From Caulobacteraceae bacterium (GTDB taxonomy: Bacteria; Pseudomonadota; Alphaproteobacteria; Caulobacterales; Caulobacteraceae), in the NCBI GenBank assembly GCA_030151985.1, contig JASLDZ010000117.1, forward strand, positions 1-9,722: a stretch of 9,722 nucleotides of DNA, in the 5' to 3' direction. The position numbers were made by a program, and so were the translations under genes. Under the pieces are notes generated by a model, which searched no databases, had not been told where the DNA came from, and worked only from the letters and a program-made list of their open reading frames with translations. Of the stretch, positions 1-6,537 are shown piece by piece. Position 1 is the first letter of the stretch, and each line of letters begins with the position of its first letter.

Positions 1-728
1 TGAACAGCTATTCCGGCTGGGCCGCGGCCGCGCTCGGCTTCACGCTCGAGAACACCGCCCTGATCATCACCGGCGCCCTGGTGGGATCGTCCGGCGCCAT
101 CCTCAGCTACATCATGTGCAAGGGGATGAACCGGAGCTTCGTCTCGGTGATCCTGGGTGGCTTCGGCGGCGAGACCGCGGCAGCCGGCGGCGGTGGCGAG
201 CAGAAGCCGGTCAAGCTCGGCTCGGCCGAGGATGCGGCCTACCTCATGAAGAATGCCGGCCGCGTCGTCATCGTGCCGGGCTACGGCATGGCGGTGGCGC
301 AGGCGCAGCACGCGCTGCGCGAGATGGCCGACACGCTGAAGAAGGAGGGCGTGGAGGTGAAATACGCCATCCACCCCGTCGCCGGCCGCATGCCCGGCCA
401 CATGAACGTGCTCCTGGCCGAGGCCAACGTGCCCTACGACGAGGTGTTCGAGCTGGAGGACATCAACGCCGAGTTCGCCACCGCCGACGTCGCCTTCGTC
501 ATCGGCGCCAACGACGTCACCAACCCCGCCGCCAAGACCGACACGAGTTCGCCCATCTACGGCATGCCGATCCTGGACGTGGAGAAGGCCGGCACCGTGC
601 TGTTCGTCAAGCGCGGCATGGCGGCGGGCTACGCGGGCGTGGAGAACGAACTCTTTTTCCGCGATAACACCATGATGCTCTTCGCCGACGCCAAGAAGAT
701 GGTGGAGGGGATCACGAAGGGGCTATGA
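1..728 (+). CDS. pntB: NAD(P) transhydrogenase subunit beta, 3' part
   Basis: C-terminal part of the membrane-bound proton-translocating transhydrogenase beta subunit, which couples hydride transfer from NADH to NADP+ to proton flow across the inner membrane. The reading frame is open from base 3, so the gene begins outside the window. The first ~45 residues are the end of the transmembrane domain (GALVGSSGAILSYIMCKGMN). They are followed by a Gly/Ala-rich linker and then the NADP(H)-binding domain III: the GYGMAVAQAQ dinucleotide fingerprint, HPVAGRMPGHMNVLLAEANV, IGANDVTNPAA, GMPILDVEKA and KRGMAAGYAGVENELFF. All these are standard PntB signatures, and the protein ends normally with ...VEGITKGL. 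The stop overlaps the next gene's start (ATGA, 725-728), suggesting translational coupling. pntA would be expected just upstream, outside the window. Confidence 0.97.
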   Translation, partial: NSYSGWAAAALGFTLENTALIITGALVGSSGAILSYIMCKGMNRSFVSVILGGFGGETAAAGGGGEQKPVKLGSAEDAAYLMKNAGRVVIVPGYGMAVAQAQHALREMADTLKKEGVEVKYAIHPVAGRMPGHMNVLLAEANVPYDEVFELEDINAEFATADVAFVIGANDVTNPAAKTDTSSPIYGMPILDVEKAGTVLFVKRGMAAGYAGVENELFFRDNTMMLFADAKKMVEGITKGL

Positions 729-1243
729 TTCGCCGACCAGGCCTTCGCCAGCTCGCGATCAGGATCGCCATTGCGCTCGGTGCCTGCTTCTTCACGGGCG
801 GTTCCGCCTACGCGGTTCCGCCGCCCCCTCCCGCCGGCGCCAACCTCGCCGCCCTTCAGACTTTCATCGCCGGCGTGACGAGCGCCCAGGCCGACAGCTA
901 TGAAGCCGCGCTCGCCGAGGACTTAACCGTCATGAGCGATGGTGCGGCCCTGGCGAGGTCCAAGGCCGACTGGATGAGACTGATGCGACCGCTGTTCCTG
1001 ACAGCTGAGCGCGCCGTGAGCGTTGAACACGTCTACTACGGGGCCGACTACCTGACCGACGGGCCCTACGCCAAGCCGCGAGCCATCCTCCTTGAGCGAG
1101 TGGAGCGCGTATTTGGCGATTGCTGCGTCCTCCATCGAGTCGAAACGCTGACCTTCGACAACGGGAAGGTCACGCGGCTGGAGCGTACGGTCGAGTTGGA
1201 CCTCGAGTTGAAGCCCGACGGGCGCCCGCAGGGCGCTCCATAG
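725..1243 (+). CDS. Exported NTF2/SnoaL-like protein of unknown function
   Basis: A 172-residue protein with an N-terminal signal peptide: basic MIRRPGLRQ, a hydrophobic stretch (~10-25) and probable cleavage after GGSAYA (~30), followed by a five-proline run. The mature part resembles the NTF2/SnoaL/DUF4440 cone-barrel fold. It has an N-terminal helix pair with a YEAAL-EDLTVMSDG pattern, a Lys/Trp segment near RSKADWMRLM, and a final strand pair FGDCCVLHRVETLTF-DNGKVTRLERTVE, where GKV/I-R-E is typical of the family. The adjacent cysteines (DCC) could matter if it is periplasmic. The ATG overlaps the pntB stop by ATGA, so it is probably made from the pntB transcript. The family assignment rests on pattern only, and no active-site residues can be named. 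Base composition is visibly less GC-rich than pntB. It could equally be described as a hypothetical exported protein. Confidence 0.8.
   Translation: MIRRPGLRQLAIRIAIALGACFFTGGSAYAVPPPPPAGANLAALQTFIAGVTSAQADSYEAALAEDLTVMSDGAALARSKADWMRLMRPLFLTAERAVSVEHVYYGADYLTDGPYAKPRAILLERVERVFGDCCVLHRVETLTFDNGKVTRLERTVELDLELKPDGRPQGAP
1220..1238 (+). terminator. GC-rich hairpin at a convergent gene end (weak terminator candidate)
   Basis: The stem GCGCCC (1222-1227), loop GCA and GGGCGC (1231-1236) extend outward by a G·T and a G-C pair to 1220/1238. It lies over the last codons of the NTF2-like gene, 32 bp before the converging DUF2442 stop. There is no T-run after the stem, so intrinsic termination is doubtful. 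In such GC-rich DNA a short hairpin like this can arise by chance. Confidence 0.2.
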
Positions 1244-1270
1244 TCGTCGGCAGGGAAGCGTCTACAAGCC

Positions 1271-1531
1271 TCAGATTGGGGCCGAATCGAACCTCAGGGC
1301 TCCGGCGGCCGCCATGTCCGCGTGCAGCGCCTCCGGGCTCCAGTCGTAGCCGTTGGGCCAGGTGAGCGCGCCGAACTCAATGAACACGCGGTCGAAGAAA
1401 GCGGGATCCTTGAACGGCTCGACCATCGGCCCCGCGTCGCGGGCCATCTCAGAGAAGTCCCACTCGCCCGCCGTGCCGTCGGTGAACCAGAGTTTCAGCC
1501 GATAGGGACCGAGGCGTCGGGCGGCGCGCAC
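1271..1531 (-). CDS. DUF2442 domain protein
   Basis: Small protein of the DUF2442 family. The recognisable core is GPYRLKLWFTDGTAGEWDFS, then a PFKDPAFFDRVFIEFG segment, then the hallmark TWPNGYDWSPEALHAD near the C-terminus. Its biochemical role is not known to me; the family is typically found beside a DUF4160 gene, as here. The start is uncertain. The only ordinary start codon that fits is GTG at 1531, giving 86 residues, but it has no clear ribosome site. Family-like sequence (ILNTDIVQV) continues upstream to about 1555-1558, where the codons are CTG and ATC. A CTG start at 1558 would overlap the upstream DUF4160 stop (C-TGA). The frame also stays open far upstream, so translation by -1 frameshift from DUF4160 is formally possible. 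The family call is good; the 5' end is not. Confidence 0.78.
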   Translation of the reverse strand: MRAARRLGPYRLKLWFTDGTAGEWDFSEMARDAGPMVEPFKDPAFFDRVFIEFGALTWPNGYDWSPEALHADMAAAGALRFDSAPI

Positions 1532-1554
1532 CTGTACGATGTCGGTGTTTAGGA

Positions 1555-1821
1555 TCAGTCCAGCCCCGGAATCCGCATCAGCGGCAAGCGCGAGCCCGGC
1601 CGCGTCCGATCCCAGTTCTCCATCAGGGCGTCGCGGTTGAGTTCCGTCCATTCCTCGACCAGCCTCGCGATCCGCACCGGCAAGCGCCCCTTCAATATGC
1701 GCCCGTCGTCGATCCGCACCAAGGCTTGGTGCTCCTCGAAGATCGCGTGAAAGTGCGGCGGGTTGTGGTCGCCGAAGAACATCCGAATGGCGATACCGTA
1801 GAAGAGCGAAACGGTCGGCAT
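1555..1821 (-). CDS. DUF4160 domain protein
   Basis: A complete 88-residue protein matching DUF4160. It begins with MPTVSLFYGIAIRMFFGDHN, followed by the family's most conserved segment DHNPPHFHAIFEEHQALV, then a two-strand piece (RIDDGRILKGRLP) and the C-terminal helix RIARLVEEWTELNRDALMENW. The clustered His and Asp residues could bind metal, but that is inference. The start is well supported: ATG at 1821 is preceded by GGAG about 7 nt upstream on the minus strand. The gene lies 3 bp after the GST stop and directly abuts the DUF2442 gene, so all three are probably co-transcribed. DUF4160/DUF2442 neighbours have a toxin-antitoxin-like arrangement (two small adjacent genes), but I know of no demonstrated activity to cite. 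Confidence 0.9.
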   Translation of the reverse strand: MPTVSLFYGIAIRMFFGDHNPPHFHAIFEEHQALVRIDDGRILKGRLPVRIARLVEEWTELNRDALMENWDRTRPGSRLPLMRIPGLD

Positions 1822-1824
1822 CGT

Positions 1825-2478
1825 TCACTCCGCAGCGCCCGCCGCCTCGAACGCCGCCTTCTGCGCCGCGAAGGCGCGTTGGTAGGCGGGGCGGGCTTCG
1901 GCGCGGGCGATGTAGGCGGCGACCGTCGGGTATTCGTCCAGTAGGCCCGAGCTGCCGAGCCTGCGCAGCACGGTGACCATCATCAGGTCTCCGGCGCTGA
2001 AGTCCCCGTCGAGCCAGTCGCGATCGCCCAGCACATGGGTCAGCTCCGCCAGCCGCGTGCGCACGCGGTCCTGCAGCATCGGGTGGCGGTCGGCGAACCA
2101 CGGTTTGTCGCGCTCGAACAGGGCGGCCATGCTGAGCTCCACCACCGGCGGCTCCACGGTGCTCACCGCGGCGAACATCCACGCGATCGCTCGCGCCCGC
2201 GCGGCGGGGCCGGAGGGGAGCAGCCCTCCGTGACGCTCCGCGATGTGCAGCACCACCGCCCCCGACTCGAAGAGCCGTACCTCGCCGTCGCCGTAGGTCG
2301 GGATCTGGCCGAAGGGATTGCGGGCCCGGTGCTCAGGCGACTTCAGCTCGGCGAAGGTCACACCCAGCGTCTGGTAGGGCCGGCCCACCTCCTCCAGCGC
2401 CCAACGCACCCGCATGTCGCGGGCGAGGCCTCGTCCCTGGTCGGGGCTGCGCTGGAAGACGGTGAGCGTGGTCGGCAT
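1825..2478 (-). CDS. Glutathione S-transferase family protein
   Basis: Cytosolic glutathione S-transferase of 217 residues. The thioredoxin-like N-domain (~1-85) contains RVRWALEEVGRPYQ, NPFGQIPTYGDG (cis-Pro loop, ~54-65) and the glutathione gamma-glutamyl contact FESGAVVLHIAERHG (Glu71-Ser72). The all-helical C-domain ends with the usual capping/hydrophobic segment DWLDGDFSAGDLMMVTVLRR and EARPAYQRAF. Substrate specificity cannot be read from sequence; many bacterial members detoxify electrophiles or have unknown substrates. The start at 2478 (MPTTLTVFQR) is chosen because the thioredoxin fold begins there and GGAG lies ~7-10 nt upstream. A longer in-frame start at 2553 would add 25 non-homologous-looking residues and run into the divergent hydrolase start region. 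It heads a tight cluster with DUF4160 and DUF2442. Confidence 0.93.
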   Translation of the reverse strand: MPTTLTVFQRSPDQGRGLARDMRVRWALEEVGRPYQTLGVTFAELKSPEHRARNPFGQIPTYGDGEVRLFESGAVVLHIAERHGGLLPSGPAARARAIAWMFAAVSTVEPPVVELSMAALFERDKPWFADRHPMLQDRVRTRLAELTHVLGDRDWLDGDFSAGDLMMVTVLRRLGSSGLLDEYPTVAAYIARAEARPAYQRAFAAQKAAFEAAGAAE

Positions 2479-2556
2479 CGCGGTCTCCGGAAGCGGCCCC
2501 GACGACCGTATCATTTTGGTCGCGCGGCCGCCCCGTTCGGCCGCTAAGCGCAAGGG
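2479..2556. promoter_or_regulatory. Divergent intergenic region with a 7-bp inverted repeat
   Basis: This 78-bp gap separates the divergent GST (minus) and lipoprotein hydrolase (plus) starts, so promoters for both directions should lie in it or extend into the genes. It contains an inverted repeat, GCGGCCG (2524-2530) and CGGCCGC (2538-2544), with a 7-nt spacer, and a shorter CGACC/GGTCG pair (2503-2507, 2518-2522) around the only AT-rich patch (gtatcatttt). I see no convincing -35/-10 pair. An operator role is conjecture. Confidence 0.3.
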
Positions 2557-3606
2557 GTGGCGAACCCGATCCGTTCATCCGTCGTTGCACTGGGGCTGGT
2601 AACCCTGGGCCTGGGAGGATGCATGACGGAACGCGGCGACATCGCGAACCTGTCCCCGGGCGTCCGGGCGGCGGAGCCCGCGCGCGGCCGGATGGTCGAC
2701 ATCGGCGGCCGCCGCCTGCATCTCGTCTGCGAGGGACCGCGCGGCGCCGTTCCCACGGTGGTGTTCGAGGCCGGCGCCTTCGGCACATCGGCGGACTGGG
2801 CGGTGGTGCAGGACCGGGTCGCCGACCGCATGCACGCCTGCGCCTACGACCGCGCGGGCCTCGGCCTGTCCGACGCCGGTCCCGAGCCCCGCGACAGCCG
2901 GGCGGTGGCGGCCGACCTGAAGGCGCTGCTGGAGGCTTCGGGCGAGCACGGGCCCTTCATCCTGGTCGCCCACTCCATGGCGCCGGTGCACGCCTATCTG
3001 TTCGCGCTGCAGAACCCCGAGCTTGTCTCCGGGCTGGTGCTGGTCGACGGCACGCCGCCCGAGGCGATGACGGACCCCAAGATCGCCGGCATGGTGAAGA
3101 GCTTCGGCGTCGCGGCCGCGCTCGCGCCCCTGGCGGCGCGGCTGGGCCTGCTGTGGGCGGCGGACCCCTTGGCGGGGGACCCGATCGGCGTCGGCGGGCA
3201 GGCGGCGGCGGACAAGCGCCGCGCCTTCTCCTCGGCCCGCCACAACCACTGGGGCGCGGTGGAGGCCAAGGACTGGCTGCGCGACGGGCAGGAGGCGCGG
3301 GACGCCGGCGAGCTCAGCCGCGAGCTGCCGGTCGCGGTGATCTCCGCCACCGGCGACACGCACCTGCGCACAGCGCTGGAGGCGCCGGCCCGCCGCTCCC
3401 GCCGGGGCTACGTCGAGCATGTGGCGGGCGCGAACCACGCCACCCTGCTGGGACCGAAATTCGCCGACGCCGTGGTGCGGGGGATCGAGTTCGTGAAGCG
3501 CGCCGCCGTCGAGGGCGGCGAGCCCGCCTCGGTGTTCGCCCCGTCGTCGGCCCCGTCGTCGGCCCCGATCGCGGCCCGCACGCCGGAGCTGGCGCCCGCC
3601 GCCTGA
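2557..3606 (+). CDS. Lipoprotein-type alpha/beta hydrolase
   Basis: A 349-residue alpha/beta hydrolase with an N-terminal lipoprotein signal. The hydrophobic VVALGLVTLGLGGC ends in a lipobox-like LGGC (Cys22), and Met at +2 favours outer membrane sorting. The fold begins at ~45 (GRMVDIGGRRLHLVCEG). The oxyanion region is VVFEAGAFGTSADW and the next strand is YDRAGLGLSDAG. The nucleophile is in LVAHSMAPVHA (Ser140), the acid candidate is Asp267 in ISATGDTHLR (or Asp164 in LVDGTPP), and His294 lies in GANHATLLG. The triad looks intact, but both glycines of the usual GHSxG elbow are alanines (AHSMA). The C-terminus is a low-complexity PSSA-PSSA-PIAA tail. The GTG start is chosen because it places the lipobox correctly; there is only a weak ribosome site. 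The stop overlaps the selD start (TGATG). The substrate is unknown; an esterase or peptidase-like role is plausible. Confidence 0.88.
   Translation: MANPIRSSVVALGLVTLGLGGCMTERGDIANLSPGVRAAEPARGRMVDIGGRRLHLVCEGPRGAVPTVVFEAGAFGTSADWAVVQDRVADRMHACAYDRAGLGLSDAGPEPRDSRAVAADLKALLEASGEHGPFILVAHSMAPVHAYLFALQNPELVSGLVLVDGTPPEAMTDPKIAGMVKSFGVAAALAPLAARLGLLWAADPLAGDPIGVGGQAAADKRRAFSSARHNHWGAVEAKDWLRDGQEARDAGELSRELPVAVISATGDTHLRTALEAPARRSRRGYVEHVAGANHATLLGPKFADAVVRGIEFVKRAAVEGGEPASVFAPSSAPSSAPIAARTPELAPAA
3541..3576 (+). repeat. 12-bp in-frame tandem repeat in the hydrolase tail
   Basis: Two perfect copies of ccgtcgtcggcc (3541-3552, 3553-3564) and a third degenerate copy (3565-3576) encode PSSA-PSSA-PIAA at the C-terminal tail of the hydrolase. 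The unit is a multiple of three, so copy-number changes would keep the frame. The encoded tail lies outside the hydrolase fold and is probably a flexible linker or dispensable extension. Confidence 0.7.
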
Positions 3607-4682
3607 TGGACGCGCCGGCGCCCGTCCGCCTCACCTCGCTGGCGCACGGAGGCGGGTGCGGCTGCAAGATCGCGCCGGGCGTGCTGCGGGACATCCTGGC
3701 GCGCGCCCCCGCCGCCGCCGCGGTCTTCCCCGACCTGCTGGTCGGGATCGAGACGGGCGACGACGCGGCCGTGTGGCGGCTGAACGCCGACCAGGCCCTG
3801 GTGGCCACCACCGACTTCTTCATGCCCGTGGTGGACGATCCGTTCGACTTCGGCCGGATCGCCGCGACCAACGCGCTGTCCGACGTCTACGCCATGGGGG
3901 CGACGCCGATCCTGGCGCTCGCCATCGTCGGCATGCCGGTCGGCCGCCTGCCGGTGGAGACCATCGCGCGGGTGCTGGCGGGAGGCGCGGCGGTCTGCGC
4001 CGACGCCGGCGTGCCCTTGGCGGGCGGCCACTCCATCGACAGCGTGGAGCCGATCTACGGCCTGGTGGCGCTGGGCCTCGTGCATCCGGACAAGGTGCTG
4101 CGCAACCGCACCGCGCGCGCCGGCGACCGGCTCATCCTGACCAAGGCGCTGGGCGTGGGCGTGCTGAGCGCCGCCTTCAAACGCGAGCGGCTGGACGCGG
4201 AGGGCTACGCCGCGCTCATCGCCACAACCACCCAGCTGAACCGGGTCGGCGCCGAGCTTGGGGACACGCCGGGCGTCCACGCGGTCACCGACGTCACGGG
4301 CTTCGGCCTCCTCGGCCACGCCCTGGAGATGGCGCGAGGCGCGGGCCTCACCGCCGTGCTCGACGCGGACGCGCCCGCGCTGCTGCCGGGCGTGGAGGCG
4401 CTGGCGCAGGAGGGCGTGCGCACGGGCGCGGCGGTGCGCAACTGGGCCAGCTACGGCGCCGAGGTGACGCCGCCCGCCGGCCTGCCGGAGTGGCGGCGCG
4501 ACCTCCTGTGCGACCCGCAGACCAGCGGCGGCCTCCTGATCGCCGTGGCGCCCGAGGAGGCGGAAGCCGTCCTGGCGCTGGTGCGGGACCGCGGCTTCGC
4601 CTCCTCCACCATCGTGGGCGGGATGGAGGAGGGCGCGCCGCGCGTGCGGGTGCGCGCGCTCGCCGGCGCGGGCTGCGGCTAG
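3606..4682 (+). CDS. selD: Selenide, water dikinase (selenophosphate synthase)
   Basis: SelD makes selenophosphate from selenide and ATP, the selenium donor for selenocysteine-tRNA and for 2-selenouridine in tRNA. At 358 residues it is full length. The N-terminal catalytic loop LAHGGGCGCKIAP carries Cys18 and Lys21, equivalent to E. coli Cys17/Lys20, so it is the cysteine form and not a selenoprotein. ATP/metal motifs follow: IETGDDAAVW (~48-57), ATTDFFMPVVDDPFDFGRIA, AATNALSDVYAMGATP (~87-101), LAGGHSID (~138-145), VTDVTGFGLLGHALEMA (~227-243) and LLCDPQTSGGLL near the end. The start at 3606 is chosen because the family N-terminus falls just after it and it overlaps the hydrolase stop (TGATG), which implies coupling. 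No selA, selB, tRNA-Sec or mnmH (selenouridine synthase) lies in the window, so the user of the selenophosphate is unknown here. Its stop shares CTAG with the converging gene. Confidence 0.97.
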   Translation: MDAPAPVRLTSLAHGGGCGCKIAPGVLRDILARAPAAAAVFPDLLVGIETGDDAAVWRLNADQALVATTDFFMPVVDDPFDFGRIAATNALSDVYAMGATPILALAIVGMPVGRLPVETIARVLAGGAAVCADAGVPLAGGHSIDSVEPIYGLVALGLVHPDKVLRNRTARAGDRLILTKALGVGVLSAAFKRERLDAEGYAALIATTTQLNRVGAELGDTPGVHAVTDVTGFGLLGHALEMARGAGLTAVLDADAPALLPGVEALAQEGVRTGAAVRNWASYGAEVTPPAGLPEWRRDLLCDPQTSGGLLIAVAPEEAEAVLALVRDRGFASSTIVGGMEEGAPRVRVRALAGAGCG

Positions 4683-6481
4683 GGCTCGAGCCCGACCGTC
4701 CTGCCGGGCTGTCCGGCCGCGTGCGGGTAGCGGACGTCGCCCAGGACACGCACGTCGAGCACGGTGACGAAGCCGTTGGCGGCGGGCGTCGAGCGCAGGC
4801 GCTCCGTCCTCGCCGCCGCAGGCTCGGGGCCGCCGGCCAGCGCCTCGGCCATCACCCGTCCCTTCAGCGCGCCCGGACCCTTCAGCTCCAGCCCCAGGAG
4901 GTGCGCCAGCGTCGGCGCCCAGTCGATGTTGCCGACGGGGGCGGGATCGACCCAGCCCCTGCGGAAGTCGGGGCCGGCCGCCGCCATCATGTTGCGGCCG
5001 TTGGCGCGACTGAAGCTGCCGTGGATGCCCTGGCCCTGCGCCAGGTTGGTGTCGGCCACGTCGAAGGCGCAGACGAGCGGGTCCGCGCAGCCGGTGGAGC
5101 CGCTGCGGAAGCTGACCACGAGGTCGGGCGCGGGCGTGCGGGCGGCGCCTTTCAGGCCGATGGCGCTCGTGGGCAGGGCGCCCGGGATCGGCCCCAGGGT
5201 GTCGTCGGCGAACAGGCCCGCGCTATAGTCCTGGGTGGTCAGGAAGGCTGCGATCCTCCCGGCGAGCGCCCGCCCCGCGGTCGTCGGCAGCCAGACCATG
5301 TCCACCCCCCCGTTGGCGCCGACCACCACGTCGGGCCGAGCCGGGTCGCGGCCGAGGACGGCGTTGGCGCTCTTCGGGTGGCCGGTGAAGGTCAGCGGCG
5401 CGCCGTTCGGCTCCCAGACCGGCAGGCCCAGGGCGCGGGCGAGGTCCAGCGCCAAAAAGCCGGGCGGCAGCTCGCCCTTGGGCACGTCGGGATAGCTCCC
5501 CTTGGCGGAGGGGCTGGTCGCGCTGGCCTTGGAGGTGACGGAGAAGCCGTGGTCGGCGGTGACCACGATGTCGGTGGTCTCGGCCAGCCCCAGCCGAGCC
5601 AGGGCCGCGCGCAGCCGGCCCAGGCCGGCGTCGGCGTTGCGGATCGAGGCGAGCGTGGTCGGGCCGTTGATGCCGGGGGTGAGCGCGTCGGGGCTGTCGC
5701 CCTGGTTGTGCTGGGTGCCGTCCGGGTCGCGCGACCAGAACACCAGCACGAACGGGCGGTCGGCGGCCTTGAACCGCGGCAGGAGCACCTCGGTCGCGAC
5801 TTGGGCGAACCAGTCCTGCTGCTCGACGTTGGCCACCCGGACGCCGCCGAAGTCGGGGCTGGAGTTCAGGCCTCGGTCGGGGGCGACGACGGGCAGGCCG
5901 GCCGCTCCGATCGCCGCCACGACCTCCGGCGGCAGGGGCAGGCCCTCGGGCGAGCCGGTGGAATCGTCCACCACCAGCGTCGTGCGCCCGTCGCGGGCCG
6001 TCACGTCCTGGATGGCGGCGGGGCCGAGCTTGCCGACCACGGCGGTGGAGAAGCCGTGCGCGGCCGCGGCCGAGAGCAGGGTGTCGCGGCCGAGGAAATT
6101 GCCGCCGTAGGCCGCGTTCATGCCGCCGAGCACCGCGTCCTCCTCCAGGAAGGGCACGAGCGAGAGGAAGCTCCCCTCGACGGGCTTGGCCCCCGCGTAG
6201 ACGGAGTTGGCGAAGTCGCCCGTGTCGCCCACCCCGTGGCCGGTGGCGATTGAGGCGGCGTTGGGGGTGGTGAGCGTCGGGAACTGCGCGTGGCTGTCGG
6301 CGAAGTCGACGCCCTCATGCTTCAGCGCCCACATGTTCGGCGCGCTGTCGGCCGTCACCGCGCCGTAGCGCAGGCCGTCGGCGACGAAGATCACGACGTT
6401 GTGCGGCCGCTCGGCGGCCTGCGCGGGGACAGCGGAGGTGAAGAGAGCGGCGACGCCGAAGGACAGGAGCAGCTTACGCAT
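4679..6481 (-). CDS. Exported alkaline-phosphatase-fold nucleotide pyrophosphatase/phosphodiesterase-like protein
   Basis: A 600-residue member of the alkaline phosphatase/sulfatase superfamily, closest by motif to the nucleotide pyrophosphatase/phosphodiesterase (NPP) branch. A signal peptide is clear: MRKLLLSFGVAALFTSAVPAQA (cleavage ~22). Two-metal-site motifs occur in order: VVIFVADGLR (Asp35); FPTLTTPNAASIATGHG, with Thr71 as likely nucleophile and Asn74; SRDPDGTQH (Asp254, His258); VTADHGFS (Asp310, His311); and GIHGSFSR (His487). A C-terminal VGNIDWAPTLAHLLG segment is also typical. It should act in the periplasm on a phosphodiester or phosphomonoester; the substrate cannot be told. 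The start is ATG at 6481, although the ribosome site is weak. It is separated from the upstream metallophosphoesterase gene by a palindromic element. Its 3' end overlaps selD by 4 bp (CTAG), leaving no room for a terminator between them. Confidence 0.93.
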   Translation of the reverse strand: MRKLLLSFGVAALFTSAVPAQAAERPHNVVIFVADGLRYGAVTADSAPNMWALKHEGVDFADSHAQFPTLTTPNAASIATGHGVGDTGDFANSVYAGAKPVEGSFLSLVPFLEEDAVLGGMNAAYGGNFLGRDTLLSAAAAHGFSTAVVGKLGPAAIQDVTARDGRTTLVVDDSTGSPEGLPLPPEVVAAIGAAGLPVVAPDRGLNSSPDFGGVRVANVEQQDWFAQVATEVLLPRFKAADRPFVLVFWSRDPDGTQHNQGDSPDALTPGINGPTTLASIRNADAGLGRLRAALARLGLAETTDIVVTADHGFSVTSKASATSPSAKGSYPDVPKGELPPGFLALDLARALGLPVWEPNGAPLTFTGHPKSANAVLGRDPARPDVVVGANGGVDMVWLPTTAGRALAGRIAAFLTTQDYSAGLFADDTLGPIPGALPTSAIGLKGAARTPAPDLVVSFRSGSTGCADPLVCAFDVADTNLAQGQGIHGSFSRANGRNMMAAAGPDFRRGWVDPAPVGNIDWAPTLAHLLGLELKGPGALKGRVMAEALAGGPEPAAARTERLRSTPAANGFVTVLDVRVLGDVRYPHAAGQPGRTVGLEP

Positions 6482-6537
6482 CGCGCCGGGTTAGCAGCCG
6501 TGTGCGACAGGCGTCCAACGGTCGCGACGCCCCACTC

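Noticed and set aside
1271..2182. Long 303-codon minus-strand open frame containing the DUF2442 sequence
   Set aside because: Only the last ~95 codons look like a protein family. The rest is an Arg/Gly-rich shadow of the GST and DUF4160 genes in another frame, as expected in GC-rich DNA.
2479..2553. Longer GST start at 2553
   Set aside because: It adds 25 residues not expected before the thioredoxin fold and reaches the divergent gene's start region; the start at 2478 has a good ribosome site.
3541..3576. Tandem repeat as a possible CRISPR or phase-variation tract
   Set aside because: Only two perfect 12-bp units plus one degenerate unit without spacers, and the unit length keeps the frame, so it would not switch expression.
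2619..3605. Upstream extension of the selD frame to 2619
   Set aside because: The extension is low-complexity Arg/Gly/Ala sequence in an off frame of the hydrolase; SelD homology begins right after the ATG at 3606.
3408..4319. 303-codon minus-strand open frame opposite selD
   Set aside because: Shadow of selD and the hydrolase tail; composition is His/Arg/Gln-rich and lacks any motif.
3656..6253. 865-codon plus-strand open frame across selD and antisense to the phosphodiesterase
   Set aside because: The translation is Arg/Gly/Ala-rich without domains, whereas the frames of selD and the phosphodiesterase carry complete catalytic motifs.
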